A stretch of 64,000 nt of DNA from Pseudomonas sp. LS.1a (GCF_022533585.1 NZ_CP092827.1:846001-910000); one strand, 5' to 3'. Positions 52,636 through 61,695 are shown, counted from the first letter of the stretch. Translations and numbers: made by a program. Notes: generated by a model from the sequence alone, not told the origin.

Positions 52636-52860
52636 TCAGCTGTCGGCATTGGCATCGATAGAAACCTTGGAAGCGGTCTGTTTTGCGTCTTTGGCTGAAT
52701 CGGCCTGCTGTGCGGCTACGGCTTCGCGGAACTCTTGGTGGACTGCGGCAAACTCAGCGTTACGGGTGACGAACGCTTGGGATTCTTCGGCCATGGCCAG
52801 GGGCGACAACAACAGGGAAGACAGGACGAAGACGCTGGCAATACCCATACTGTTGGACAT
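52636..52860 (-). CDS. Small exported protein, unknown function
   Basis: A 74-residue protein with a signal peptide (about residues 1-24, cut after LAMA), leaving a mature peptide of about 50 residues rich in Ala, Glu and Gln (EESQAFVTRNAEFAAVHQEF, then REAVAAQQADSAKDAKQT). No Cys. Periplasmic location is expected. It lies 200 bases downstream of the RND/regulator/kinase operon with its own leader. That leader holds a perfect inverted repeat (52917-52933). I do not recognise the family. Confidence 0.75.
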   Translation of the reverse strand: MSNSMGIASVFVLSSLLLSPLAMAEESQAFVTRNAEFAAVHQEFREAVAAQQADSAKDAKQTASKVSIDANADS

Positions 52861-52916
52861 TTGAAACTACCTTCTTGCGGTGCAAGTGCTAATGAGGACG
52901 GGGGTAAAGTTAGTCC

Positions 52917-52933
52917 TTTCAATACACTTGAAA
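52917..52933. promoter_or_regulatory. Perfect inverted repeat TTTCAA-N5-TTGAAA (possible operator)
   Basis: TTTCAATACACTTGAAA lies 57 bases upstream of the ATG of the small exported peptide gene, in the gap after the sensor-kinase gene. Symmetry and position suggest a regulator site; the binding protein is unknown. Confidence 0.45.
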
Positions 52934-53062
52934 CAGAGCGAAGTGCGATAAGCACTGTTGCGCAAAAGGTAATTATCGCAGGAAAAAGCAATAGGACTTT
53001 CGCCGCAAAGCCGCATGCTAGAGAGCCTGCGCGGTCTTTACTTTTGTGGGAGCGGCCTCCTG

Positions 53063-54451
53063 TCAGGCATGGGTGGGCAGCCTGATACCAAAGGTATTGG
53101 CCCCAGCCGCACTACGCACAAACACCTCCCCACCATGCATCAGCGCAATCGCCTTGACGATCGCCAGGCCCAACCCGTGGTTACCCCCGCCGCTGTTGCT
53201 GCGTGCTGCATCCACCCGGTAGAAGCGTTCGAACAGCAACGGCAGGTGCTCATCGTCGATCGCCGGCCCCGGGTTGCTCACGGCGATGCTGACCTGCTCC
53301 GGCCCGGCAGCGATCTGCACCTCGATCACCTGGTGCGGTGCAGTGTGCTGCACGGCGTTGTTCAGCAGGTTGATCAGTGCCCGGCGCAGCTGCGCCTTTT
53401 CGATGGGCACCTGGGCATCGCCGCTCACGCTCACGCTGACCTGCGCGTCTTCAAGGATGTAGTCCAGGTAGTCGAGGGTGGTCGCCACTTCTTCGGCCAG
53501 CGAGGCCTGGGTCAGGGCGGTGGCCTTGCTGCCCTGGTCGGCGCTGGCCAGGAACAGCATGTCGTTGATGATGCTGCGCAGGCGCTCCAGCTCCTCTAGG
53601 TTCGATTGCAGCACTTCGAAGTAGTGCTCGGCGCTGCGCCCGCGGGTCAGTGCCACCTGGGTCTGGCCGATCAGGTTGGTCAGCGGCGAGCGCAATTCGT
53701 GGGCGACGTCGGCATTGAACGCCTCCAGCCGCGAATAGGCCTGGCTTACCCGGTCAAGCGCAGCGTTGAAGGCGCCAGCGAATTGCGCCAGCTCCGGGGC
53801 CAGGGCGTGGGTCTGCAGGCGCCCGTCCAGGCGCGGAGGGGCCAGCGCCTGGGCCTCAACGGACAATGCCAGCAGCGGGCGCAGGCCGATGCGCGCCACC
53901 CAGTAGCCCAGCAGCGAGGCCAGCAGCACGCCAAGCACCGCCAGCCCGACAATCGCCACCAGCAGGCTGTGCTGGGCCTGCCAGAAGGTTTCGGTGTCGA
54001 TGCCGATCAGAAAGCGCAGCGGCGGTCGCTCACCCAGGGCCGGCAGCTCGCTGACCAGCACCTTGTAAGGGTAGGGCCGGTCGGGCAGGCGCAGGTCGCG
54101 CATGCCCTGTGCCCCTTCGGCGAAGGCGCGGACCAGCTCGCTGGGGTGGCCGTATTCGTAGGCCGGGTTGCTGCTGACTACCCAGAAGCGAATGCGCTTG
54201 TCCTCTTCACTGAGCAGGTTGAGCTTGTTGTTGATCTTGACCCAGTGTTCCGGGCTGCCGAAGCGGTTGAGGGTGGATTCGAGCACGCTGAAACGTGCAT
54301 CCAGCTCTGCCTGCGGCAGCAGGTCGAGGCTGCGGTCGACCTGGCGGTACAGCGCCGAGCCGATCAGCAGGAACACGCCCAGCGCCACCAGGATGAACAG
54401 TGCCGACAGGCGCAGCGCGATGGAATTACCCGGCACGGTTTTCCAGGACAT
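53063..54451 (-). CDS. Sensor histidine kinase (heavy-metal-sensor type)
   Basis: A 462-residue membrane kinase partnered with the regulator at 54426-55100. Transmembrane helices lie at about 11-30 (ALRLSALFILVALGVFLLIGS) and 160-182 (LLVAIVGLAVLGVLLASLLGYW), flanking a periplasmic sensor of about 130 residues. A HAMP segment follows. The H-box is DVAHELRSPLTNL (near 245-257). The ATPase domain has N-box LLNNAVQHT and G-boxes SNPGPAI and GNHGLGLAIV. ATG 54451 gives a 26-base overlap with the regulator gene. CusS/PcoS-like kinases have this layout; the signal is unproven. Confidence 0.88.
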   Translation of the reverse strand: MSWKTVPGNSIALRLSALFILVALGVFLLIGSALYRQVDRSLDLLPQAELDARFSVLESTLNRFGSPEHWVKINNKLNLLSEEDKRIRFWVVSSNPAYEYGHPSELVRAFAEGAQGMRDLRLPDRPYPYKVLVSELPALGERPPLRFLIGIDTETFWQAQHSLLVAIVGLAVLGVLLASLLGYWVARIGLRPLLALSVEAQALAPPRLDGRLQTHALAPELAQFAGAFNAALDRVSQAYSRLEAFNADVAHELRSPLTNLIGQTQVALTRGRSAEHYFEVLQSNLEELERLRSIINDMLFLASADQGSKATALTQASLAEEVATTLDYLDYILEDAQVSVSVSGDAQVPIEKAQLRRALINLLNNAVQHTAPHQVIEVQIAAGPEQVSIAVSNPGPAIDDEHLPLLFERFYRVDAARSNSGGGNHGLGLAIVKAIALMHGGEVFVRSAAGANTFGIRLPTHA

Positions 54452-55100
54452 AGCCCATGCCTCGGATGGTGTGCAGCAGCTTGTTGTCAAAAGGCCCGTC
54501 GAGCTTGGCGCGCAGGCGCTTGATCGCCACTTCGACGACGTTGGCATCGCTGTCGAAATTGATGTCCCAGACCAGCTCGGCAATCGCCGTCTTCGACAGG
54601 ATTTCGCCTTGCCGGCGGGCCAGCACGCTGAGCAGCGAGAACTCCTTGGCCGTCAGCTCCAGGCGCTGGCCGGCGCGCGTGACCTTGCGCGCCATCAGGT
54701 CGATCCACAGGTCACCCACCTGCACCTGCAGGGGTTCATGGTTGCTGCTACGGCGGGTCAGGGCCTGCAGGCGGGCGACCAGTTCGAGGAAGGAGAACGG
54801 CTTGCCCAGGTAGTCGTCGGCACCCTCGCGCAGGCCATGGATACGGTCTTCGACCCGTTCGCGGGCGGTCAGCATGATCACCGGCGTCTGCTTGCGCGCG
54901 CGCAGGGCGCGCAGCACGCCATAACCGTCCAGGCCCGGCAGCATCACATCCAGCACGATCACTGCATAGTCACCTTCCAGGGCCAGGTGCAGGCCGTCGA
55001 TGCCGTCCCGCGCCAGGTCGACGGTAAACCCCTGCTCGCTGAGGCCGCGATGCAGGTAGTCGGCGGTTTTTTCTTCGTCTTCGATGATCAGTACACGCAT
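54426..55100 (-). CDS. OmpR-family response regulator (heavy-metal type)
   Basis: A 224-residue DNA-binding regulator. The receiver domain is at 1-118 with Glu/Asp at 7-9, phospho-acceptor Asp51 (VIVLDVMLPG), Thr at LTARERVEDRI and Lys in LGKPFSF. The winged helix is at 128-222 (RLELTAKEFSLLSVLARRQGEILSK, then VVEVAIKRLRAKLD and TIRGMGYVLE). The subgroup is the CusR/CopR/CzcR one. The gene follows the RND pump gene by nine bases and overlaps the kinase gene. A TGACA-N4-TGTCA palindrome before the operon fits its likely operator. Confidence 0.9.
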   Translation of the reverse strand: MRVLIIEDEEKTADYLHRGLSEQGFTVDLARDGIDGLHLALEGDYAVIVLDVMLPGLDGYGVLRALRARKQTPVIMLTARERVEDRIHGLREGADDYLGKPFSFLELVARLQALTRRSSNHEPLQVQVGDLWIDLMARKVTRAGQRLELTAKEFSLLSVLARRQGEILSKTAIAELVWDINFDSDANVVEVAIKRLRAKLDGPFDNKLLHTIRGMGYVLENRAG

Positions 55101-55109
55101 GAGCTTGTC

Positions 55110-58100
55110 CTAACTGGCACTGGGCGCCGCCGCACGGGCGGCCCGGCGGCGGTGGAACAGGCGCTCCAGGGCCAAGTATATGACCGGGGTGGTGAACAGC
55201 GTCAGCGCCTGGCTCACCAGCAGGCCGCCAACCACGGCGATGCCCAGTGGCTGGCGCAGTTCGGCGCCGGTGCCGAAGCCGAACATCAGCGGCACCGCAC
55301 CGAGCAGGGCGGCAAGGGTGGTCATGATGATCGGCCGGAAGCGCGTCAGGCAGGCCTGGTGGATCGCCTGCTCCGGCGTCAGGCCATGGCGGCGTTGGGC
55401 TTCGAGGGCGAAGTCGATCAGCAGGATGCCGTTTTTCTTGACGATGCCGATCAGCAGCACCACGCCGATCAGCCCCATGATGCTGAAGTCCTGGCCCATG
55501 GCCCACAGCAGTATCAGCGCGCCGAGGCCGGCCGAGGGCAGGGTGGAGATGATCGTCAATGGGTGGACGAAGCTTTCGTACAGCACACCGAGGATGATGT
55601 ACACCGCCACCAGTGCTGCCAGGATCAGCCATGGCTGGCTGGACAGCGAACTCTGGAAGGCCTGGGCCGCGCCCTGGAAGTTGCCGCTGATGGAATCGGG
55701 CATGCCCAGCTCGCGCTGGGTGCGTTCAAGGATGGCCACCGCATCGCCCAGGGCCACGCCAGGGGCCAGGTTGAACGACAGGTTGGTCGCCGGGAACAGG
55801 CCGTCGTGGCTGATCGACAGCGGCCCGGTACCGGGCGGCGCCACATGGGCCACTGCCGACAGCGGCACCATCTCGTTGGTCAGCGGCGAGCGCAAGTAGA
55901 AGTAGTTGAGGCTTTCGGCCTTGCCACGCTGGCGGGCATCCAGTTCGAGGATCACCTTGTACTGGTTGGTCTCGGTCTGGAACTCACTGATCTGCCGCTG
56001 GCCGAAGGCGTCGTACAACGCCTGGTCGACATCGGTGGTGGTCAGGCCGAAACGTGCCGCGGCCTGGCGGTCGATATCGATGCGGGTGACGCTGGCGCCC
56101 AGTTGCAGGTCGTTGGACAGGTCGCGCAACGCCGGGTTTTCCCGCAGGCGCTCGGTCAGGCGCTGGGTCCACAGGTTCAGCGCCATGCCGTCGTTGCTCT
56201 TGAGCACGTACTGGTACTGGGTGCGCGACGGGCCGGAGCTGAGGTTGATGTCCTGGCCGGCGCGCATGTACAGGACGATGCCCGGCACCTGGGCCAGCTT
56301 GGGCCGCAGCCGGTCGATCAGTGCGCTGGCCGACACATCGCGCTCGCCACGCGGCTTGAGGGCGATCCAGAAGCGGCCGTTGGCGATGGTCTGGTTGCTG
56401 CCGGTAACGCCCACCGAGTGGGAGAACGCGCGCACCGCCGGGTCGGCCTCGATGATCTTGGCCAGCGCCTGGTGCTTCTCGATCATCGATGGGTACGACA
56501 CATCCGCCGCCGCCTCGCTGGTGCCGAGGATGAAGCCGGTGTCCTGCAGCGGGAAAAAGCCCTTGGGGATACCTACGTAACCTGCCACCGCCAGGGCCAG
56601 GGTCAGGCCGAACACGCCGAGGGTCAGGCGCTGGTGGGCGAGGGCGTGGTCCAGGCCCTTTTCGTACCACCTGACCAGGCGCTCGCCGAAGCCGCCCTTG
56701 TGCTCGCCGGGCGGGCGGCGCATGAACAGCGCACACAGGGTTGGTGCCAGGGTCAGCGAAACCACCACCGAAATCAGGATGGTGGCGGTGGCGGTAAGGG
56801 CGAACTCCTTGAACAGCCTGCCGACCACACCGCCCATGAACAGCAGCGGGATGAACGCGGCAATCAGCGAGAAACTGATCGACACCACGGTAAAGCCGAT
56901 TTCCCCCGCGCCCTTGAGCGCCGCCGTGCGGCTGTCGTCGCCGGCCTCCAGGTGGCGGTGGATGTTCTCCACCACGACGATGGCATCGTCGACCACGAAG
57001 CCCACCGAGATGACGATGGCCACCAGGGTCAGGTTGTTCAGGCTGAAGCCGAAGATGTACATCAGCGCACAACTGGCAATCAGCGATACGCCGAGCACGC
57101 TGGACACCACCAGGGTCGCTGACCACTGGCGCAGGAACAGCGCCATCACCCCGATCACCAGGGCCACGGCGATCATCAGGGTCAGCTCCACTTCGTGCAG
57201 CGAGGCGCGGATGGTCTGGGTGCGGTCCTGCAGCACCGACACCTCGACCGAGGCCGGCAGCATCTCCTGCAGCATGGGCAGCGCGGCCATTATCCGGTCC
57301 ACGGTATCGACAATGTTGGCGCCGGGCTGGCGAAAGATCACCAGGTTCAGTCCCGGCTGGTCGCCGGACCAGGCTTTGACGTAGGCGTTCTCGGCGCCGT
57401 TGATCACCTTGGCCACGTCCTTCAGGTGCACCGGTGCACCGTCACGGTACGAGACGATCAGCTGGGCGTAGTCGTCGGGGTGGAACAACTGGTCGTTGGC
57501 GGCGATGGTCGACACGCTGTGCTCGCCGTACAGCGCGCCCTTGGCCAGGTTCAGGCTGGTCTGTTGGATGGCGTGGCGCAGGTCGGCCAGGGTCAGGCCG
57601 ATGGCCGCCAGCTTCTCGGGTTGCGCCTGCACGCGGATCGCCGGGCGCAGTTGCCCGGTGATGTTGATCAGGCCCACCCCTTCGATCTGGCTCAGCTGGC
57701 GCGCCAGCAGGGTTTCGGCGTAGTCGCTGAGTTCGTTGCCGGGCATCTGGCTGGAGCTGACGGTCATCACCAGCACCGGGCTGTCGGCGGGGTTGACCTT
57801 GCGCCAGGTCGGCGGGTTGGGCAGGTCTTGTGGCAGGCGCGCAGTGGCGGTGTTGATCGCCGCCTGCACTTCCTGGGCGGCAGTGTCGATGTTCTTGTCG
57901 AGCGTGAACTGCAGGATCAGGGTGGTCGAGCCCAGCGCGCTGCTGCTGGTCATCTGGGTCATGCCAGGGATGGCGCTGAACTGCACTTCCAGCGGCGTGG
58001 CCACCGACGAGGCCATGGTTTCCGGGCTGGCGCCGGGCAGCTGGGCGGTCACCTGAATGGTCGGGAAGTCTGCCTCAGGTAGCGGCGCTACCGGCAGGCG

Positions 58101-58202
58101 CGGGAAAGCGATGGCCCCCAGCAGCACCAGGGCGAAGGTCAGCAGCAAGGTGGCGATGGGGTGGTCGATGCACCAGGCCGAAACACCGTTGCGCGTGTTC
58201 AT
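55110..58202 (-). CDS. RND efflux transporter permease (HAE-1, MdtC/MuxC-like)
   Basis: A 1030-residue inner-membrane proton-driven pump. It has the standard RND layout: TM1 (PIATLLLTFALVLLGAIAF), a large periplasmic loop, TM2-6 with the relay residues in VDDAIVVVENIHRHLE (DD at about 405-406), a second loop, and TM8-12 ending near 1010. The sequence is closest in memory to the MdtB/MdtC and MuxB/MuxC branch, which normally occur as two different permeases; here there is one. Drug or detergent export is likely. It overlaps the fusion-protein gene by four bases. No outer-membrane channel gene is in the window. Confidence 0.93.
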   Translation of the reverse strand: MNTRNGVSAWCIDHPIATLLLTFALVLLGAIAFPRLPVAPLPEADFPTIQVTAQLPGASPETMASSVATPLEVQFSAIPGMTQMTSSSALGSTTLILQFTLDKNIDTAAQEVQAAINTATARLPQDLPNPPTWRKVNPADSPVLVMTVSSSQMPGNELSDYAETLLARQLSQIEGVGLINITGQLRPAIRVQAQPEKLAAIGLTLADLRHAIQQTSLNLAKGALYGEHSVSTIAANDQLFHPDDYAQLIVSYRDGAPVHLKDVAKVINGAENAYVKAWSGDQPGLNLVIFRQPGANIVDTVDRIMAALPMLQEMLPASVEVSVLQDRTQTIRASLHEVELTLMIAVALVIGVMALFLRQWSATLVVSSVLGVSLIASCALMYIFGFSLNNLTLVAIVISVGFVVDDAIVVVENIHRHLEAGDDSRTAALKGAGEIGFTVVSISFSLIAAFIPLLFMGGVVGRLFKEFALTATATILISVVVSLTLAPTLCALFMRRPPGEHKGGFGERLVRWYEKGLDHALAHQRLTLGVFGLTLALAVAGYVGIPKGFFPLQDTGFILGTSEAAADVSYPSMIEKHQALAKIIEADPAVRAFSHSVGVTGSNQTIANGRFWIALKPRGERDVSASALIDRLRPKLAQVPGIVLYMRAGQDINLSSGPSRTQYQYVLKSNDGMALNLWTQRLTERLRENPALRDLSNDLQLGASVTRIDIDRQAAARFGLTTTDVDQALYDAFGQRQISEFQTETNQYKVILELDARQRGKAESLNYFYLRSPLTNEMVPLSAVAHVAPPGTGPLSISHDGLFPATNLSFNLAPGVALGDAVAILERTQRELGMPDSISGNFQGAAQAFQSSLSSQPWLILAALVAVYIILGVLYESFVHPLTIISTLPSAGLGALILLWAMGQDFSIMGLIGVVLLIGIVKKNGILLIDFALEAQRRHGLTPEQAIHQACLTRFRPIIMTTLAALLGAVPLMFGFGTGAELRQPLGIAVVGGLLVSQALTLFTTPVIYLALERLFHRRRAARAAAPSAS

Positions 58203-59362
58203 GGCTGGCTCCGGCGGTCAGCCATTTCCGAGGGGGCGGGGGCGTCAGGGGCCACTTCGACCCGCGAACCGGGCTTGAGCCGTGACTGGCCGTCGAGCAC
58301 CAGGCGCTCGCCCGGCTTGACCCCGGCAATGATGTTCAGCCCGCTGTCCTGGTACAGCACCTTGACCGGCACACTGGTGACCCTGTCACCGTCCAGGCGG
58401 TAGACGAAGTGCCCGTCGACGCCGCGTTGCACCACCGGCGGCGGCACTACCAGGGCGTTTTCTTCCACTGCGGTGCGCAGGCGAATGGTGACCAGCTGGC
58501 CCGGCCACAGGCGGCCGTCCTTGTTGTCGAACTCGGCTTTTACCCGCACGGTGCCGGTGGTGGTGGAAATCTGGTTGTCGATCAGCGCCAGGTGGCCTTC
58601 ACCGAGCAGGCTGCGTTCGCCGTCGGCGTCCATATAGGCCTGCACCAGCGCCGGGGTGGGCGCCTTCAGCAGGCTCTGCAGGGTCGGCAGCATTTGCTGT
58701 GGCAGGGCGAACTCGACGGCGATCGGGTCGATCTGGGTGACGCTGAACAGGCTGCGGGTATCGCTGGTGCGCACCAGGTTGCCGGGGTCGACGTTACGAA
58801 TACCCACCCGGCCGGTCACCGGCGAGCGGACCTGTGTGTACGACAGCTGCACCTCGGCATTGGCGATGGCTGCCTGGTTGCCTTTGACCGTGGCCTGCAG
58901 GCGGTTGACCAGGGCCTGCTGCTGGTCGAGGGTCTGCTTCGATACGCCGTTGTCGGTACTCAGCAGGCGGTAGCGCTGCAGGTCGACATTGGCGACCTGG
59001 ATCTGCGCCTGGCTCTGGCCCAGTTCGGCACGGGCCTGGTCGAGGCTGGCGCGGATGGCACGGTCGTCGAGGGTGGCCAGCAGGTCGCCTTCCTTCACCC
59101 ACTGGCCTTCCTTGACCAGCACCTGGGTCAGTACCCCCTCCACTTGCGGGCGCACTTCGACGCTGTGCAGCGACAGCACCGAACCGATGGCGCTGGTATA
59201 GCGCGGCACGTTCTGCTGGACGACACTGACCACGCGCACCGGCACGGCGGTTTGCGCGCGGGCGGCAGGTGCGGGCTGGCGCTGGCCGAACCAGAGACCC
59301 GCTACCGCCAGGACGAGGAGCGCCAGGGTGGCGAGGAGGACAGGGCGGGACGGACGTCGCAT
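58199..59362 (-). CDS. RND periplasmic adaptor (membrane-fusion protein)
   Basis: A 387-residue MdtA-like adaptor bridging the RND pump and an outer-membrane channel. A signal anchor lies at about 6-28. The lipoyl halves are VRPQVEGVLTQVLVKEGQWVKEGDLLATLD and SPVTGRVGIRNVDPGNLV, with a coiled-coil hairpin (about 95-165) between them. Beta-barrel and MP domains follow. ATG 59362 (MRRPSRPVLL) is chosen; a GTG at 59374 is possible. First gene of the four-gene operon; its leader has a perfect 16-base palindrome at 59450-59465 and a CTATAAG -10 element near 59411-59417. Confidence 0.9.
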   Translation of the reverse strand: MRRPSRPVLLATLALLVLAVAGLWFGQRQPAPAARAQTAVPVRVVSVVQQNVPRYTSAIGSVLSLHSVEVRPQVEGVLTQVLVKEGQWVKEGDLLATLDDRAIRASLDQARAELGQSQAQIQVANVDLQRYRLLSTDNGVSKQTLDQQQALVNRLQATVKGNQAAIANAEVQLSYTQVRSPVTGRVGIRNVDPGNLVRTSDTRSLFSVTQIDPIAVEFALPQQMLPTLQSLLKAPTPALVQAYMDADGERSLLGEGHLALIDNQISTTTGTVRVKAEFDNKDGRLWPGQLVTIRLRTAVEENALVVPPPVVQRGVDGHFVYRLDGDRVTSVPVKVLYQDSGLNIIAGVKPGERLVLDGQSRLKPGSRVEVAPDAPAPSEMADRRSQP

Positions 59363-59449
59363 CGGTGCGGGCACCTTGGCCGGAGGGGAGGGAAGGGAGC
59401 TGTATTCAATCTTATAGCCCCCGAACCGGGTCGGCAGCGTGACCGCTGG

Positions 59450-59465
59450 CTGACAGCGCTGTCAG
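59450..59465. promoter_or_regulatory. TGACA-N4-TGTCA palindrome (probable operator of the RND operon)
   Basis: CTGACAGCGCTGTCAG is a perfect 16-base palindrome about 35-50 bases upstream of the -10 candidate TATAAG (minus strand). The half-sites and spacing match the CusR/CopR-type box TGACAANNTTGTCA, suggesting that the operon-encoded regulator binds here. Confidence 0.65.
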
Positions 59466-59508
59466 TTTCGCTTGCCGCGCCACTACGCACCTAGCATGCG
59501 AACTGCGC

Positions 59509-59600
59509 CCCCTGTGGGAGCGGCTTTAGCCGCGAAGAATCCAACGCGGTGCATGGCACCGGCTGCGCCGGTGTTCGCGGGCACGCCCGCTCCCACAGGG
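59509..59600. repeat. REP inverted pair (mixed loop types)
   Basis: Forward unit GGGAGCGGCTTTAGCCGCGAA and reverse unit TTCGCGGGCACGCCCGCTCC, joined by GCACCGGCTGCGCCGGTG. The two units have different inner stems, so pairing is partial. Confidence 0.8.
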
Positions 59601-59652
59601 ACCGCGGCAGGCTTTGGTTCCTGTGCAAGGCGGTTGCCCCGCCAAGGCATAG

Positions 59653-60387
59653 CTAGAAGCTGATGAAGGCGTAATACACCGGGGGCTCGCTGGTGGTGCG
59701 CAAACCATGTTCCTGCAAGCTCGCCACCAGCGCCGCGTCCTCCACGTGCAGGGTCCACTGTGCCAGGCCAGCCTCCGGTACCTGCTCCAGACCCGCGCGG
59801 AAGGCCCCCATGTCAGGCAGGTAGGCAGTAAATCCGTTGCCCTTGAGTGCACTGGTGGTCATCCCCAGCGCCTGGCACACCGCCACCTTCGCGGCGATGT
59901 CATCGCGGTCGGCCTGGCGCGAGGCCTGCACCAGTGCCTCCAGTTCGGCATCGACCAGTTGCGTGCCGTGAATCAGATCCGGCCCCTGCTGCCAGGCTTC
60001 CGGCGGGCAGTCCTTGCTGTCCGGCCGCAGCGGGATATGCGGGTTGATTTCCACCGGGTAGATGCGACAGACCAGCGGCCGCTGGTCATAGATGGTACAC
60101 AGGTCGTTGTCGTCGAGGTTGCGGCAGCGGCCGGGATTGAACGCGGCAAAGGTCACCGATACGCGTGCCTCGCTGTCGCCGCAGGGCACGGGATGGGAGC
60201 GACGCAGCACATGATCACGCTGTTCTACCGGCATGCCAGGGCCGTCCGCCACAAAGGCTTCGATCAGTACCACCACCTGGCCGGCGTTGTCCGCCCAGCG
60301 GCGTGCTTCGGCCAGGGTCAAGGGCACGTGGTGGCCGGTGCAGCACTTGCCGCAGCCGGTACAGGCGAAACGCAGGTTGTCGGTCAC
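59653..60387 (-). CDS. YkgJ-family Cys-cluster protein
   Basis: A 244-residue soluble protein of the YkgJ/Fe-S-cluster-like family. The N terminus has FACTGCGKCCTGHH (Cys residues near 9, 12, 15, 16) and later RCRNLDDNDLCTIYDQRPLVCRIYP (Cys near 86, 94, 104), a CxxCxxCC-type metal site. The function of the family is not established. Start GTG 60387 is preferred over ATG 60405 because it makes a 4-base GTGA overlap with the preceding gene and fits the usual MTDNLRF start. Confidence 0.8.
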   Translation of the reverse strand: MTDNLRFACTGCGKCCTGHHVPLTLAEARRWADNAGQVVVLIEAFVADGPGMPVEQRDHVLRRSHPVPCGDSEARVSVTFAAFNPGRCRNLDDNDLCTIYDQRPLVCRIYPVEINPHIPLRPDSKDCPPEAWQQGPDLIHGTQLVDAELEALVQASRQADRDDIAAKVAVCQALGMTTSALKGNGFTAYLPDMGAFRAGLEQVPEAGLAQWTLHVEDAALVASLQEHGLRTTSEPPVYYAFISF

Positions 60388-60695
60388 TTGGCTTCCGGGC
60401 TCCATTCGCTGACAAAGGCGCGCTGGTGCTGGCGGTCGTACAGGCACAACTCGGTGCCGGTGCGCTGCTGCATGTGCTTCTGGGGGTAGACGCCTTCGAT
60501 CAGCAGGGCACTCATGCCCACCTGGTCATCGAACTCGGCAGGCTTGCTGCGGGCGTGTGCGTCCTTGAACTGGCTGGCGGCCAGGCAGGCCTTGAGCATC
60601 TGCTGGCGCTGCTCGTTCCAGGCCTGGCTGCTGGAAGCCTGGGCAATACCGCTGAAGAGGGCGCAACTGATCAGGATAGAGCTGAGAAACTTCAT
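60384..60695 (-). CDS. Small exported protein, unknown function
   Basis: A 103-residue protein with a signal peptide (about residues 1-20, cut after IAQA). The mature part has two Cys (KACLAASQF and ELCLYDRQ) that may form a disulfide, and a Trp near each end. No recognised family. It is translationally coupled to the YkgJ-type gene downstream through a GTGA overlap, suggesting a related job. Confidence 0.7.
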   Translation of the reverse strand: MKFLSSILISCALFSGIAQASSSQAWNEQRQQMLKACLAASQFKDAHARSKPAEFDDQVGMSALLIEGVYPQKHMQQRTGTELCLYDRQHQRAFVSEWSPEAK

Positions 60696-60783
60696 ACACG
60701 ATTCCGGCAAGTTACCTGCGAGGGGCGCGAATTATGCCCGACTCGACCCCGGCGGCAAGCCGGGGAGTTTGTCTCCGAATATA

Positions 60784-61695
60784 TCAACGCTCGGCGAACA
60801 CCACGGCGCGCGCCGCCACCACCAGACAATCGGTCAGCTCCGGCGAGGAGAACTTGGTGAGGATGGCATTGGCCCCGGCCTGGGTCGCCTTTTCGCTGCT
60901 CATGGCGCTGTCCAGCGAGGTATGCAGCAATATGTACAGGTGCTGGAAGTCGGGGGTTTCGCGCAGGGTGCGGGTGAAGGCGTAGCCGTCCATTTCGCTC
61001 ATTTCGATGTCGGAGACGATCACGTTGATTTCCTGCGCGGTGCCTTGCAGGTCCAGCAACACGTTGATGGCGTCCTTGGCGCTGCGCGCGGTGTGGCATT
61101 CGACGCCGAGGTTGCGCAGGGTGTGCACCGACTGCTGCAGGGCCACCTGGCTGTCATCCACCACCAGGATATTGGCTGCGGCCAGCAGGCTGGCGTCTTC
61201 CTCGCTCAAGGTGCGCTGAGGCGGCTCAGGCGTCGGCGGGGCGATGGCATGGATGACTTTTTCGATGTCCAGCACCTGCACCAGGGTGTTGTCGACCCGG
61301 GTCACGCCGGTGATGAACGATCGGCTGCCTGAGCCATAGGGTGGTGGTTTGATGTCGGTGCTCAGGCAATGCACGATGCGGCTGACCGCCTGCACATGCA
61401 GGCCCTGACGCGAGCGGCTGATCTCGGTAACGATCAGACAGCCACCGTCCGGATCGGCCAGCGGCCGTTCGCCAATGGCGCGGGACAGGTCGATGACCGA
61501 CAGCGGGTTGCCGCGCAGGGTCGCCACGCCTTTCACGTGGGGGTGTGATTCGGGCAGCTTGGTCAGCGCCGGGCAAGGGATGATCTCGCTGACCTTGAGC
61601 AGGTTGATTGCCATCAACTTGCCGCTGCGCAGGGTGAACAGCAGCAGGGACAGCGAGTCCGCGCGGGCATTTTGCGTGGCCATGGTGACCTTCAT
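60784..61695 (-). CDS. cheV: CheV-type chemotaxis coupling protein
   Basis: A 303-residue cytoplasmic protein with an N-terminal CheW domain (about 15-155: LLLFTLRSGKLMAINLLKVSEII, HVKGVATLRGNPLSVIDLSR, FITGVTRVDNTLVQVLDIEKV) and a C-terminal receiver (about 173-300) with Asp180/181, phospho-acceptor Asp229 (VIVSDIEMSEMDG) and Lys in LTKFSS. It couples chemoreceptors to CheA and may adapt by phosphorylation. Start 61695 or ATG 61683 (behind AAGGTC) are both possible. Several cheV genes are usual in Pseudomonas. Confidence 0.9.
   Translation of the reverse strand: MKVTMATQNARADSLSLLLFTLRSGKLMAINLLKVSEIIPCPALTKLPESHPHVKGVATLRGNPLSVIDLSRAIGERPLADPDGGCLIVTEISRSRQGLHVQAVSRIVHCLSTDIKPPPYGSGSRSFITGVTRVDNTLVQVLDIEKVIHAIAPPTPEPPQRTLSEEDASLLAAANILVVDDSQVALQQSVHTLRNLGVECHTARSAKDAINVLLDLQGTAQEINVIVSDIEMSEMDGYAFTRTLRETPDFQHLYILLHTSLDSAMSSEKATQAGANAILTKFSSPELTDCLVVAARAVVFAER

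Noticed and set aside
54168..57122. 984-codon plus-strand frame across the RND and regulator genes
   Set aside because: Antisense shadow; spans several real genes and has no recognised domain.
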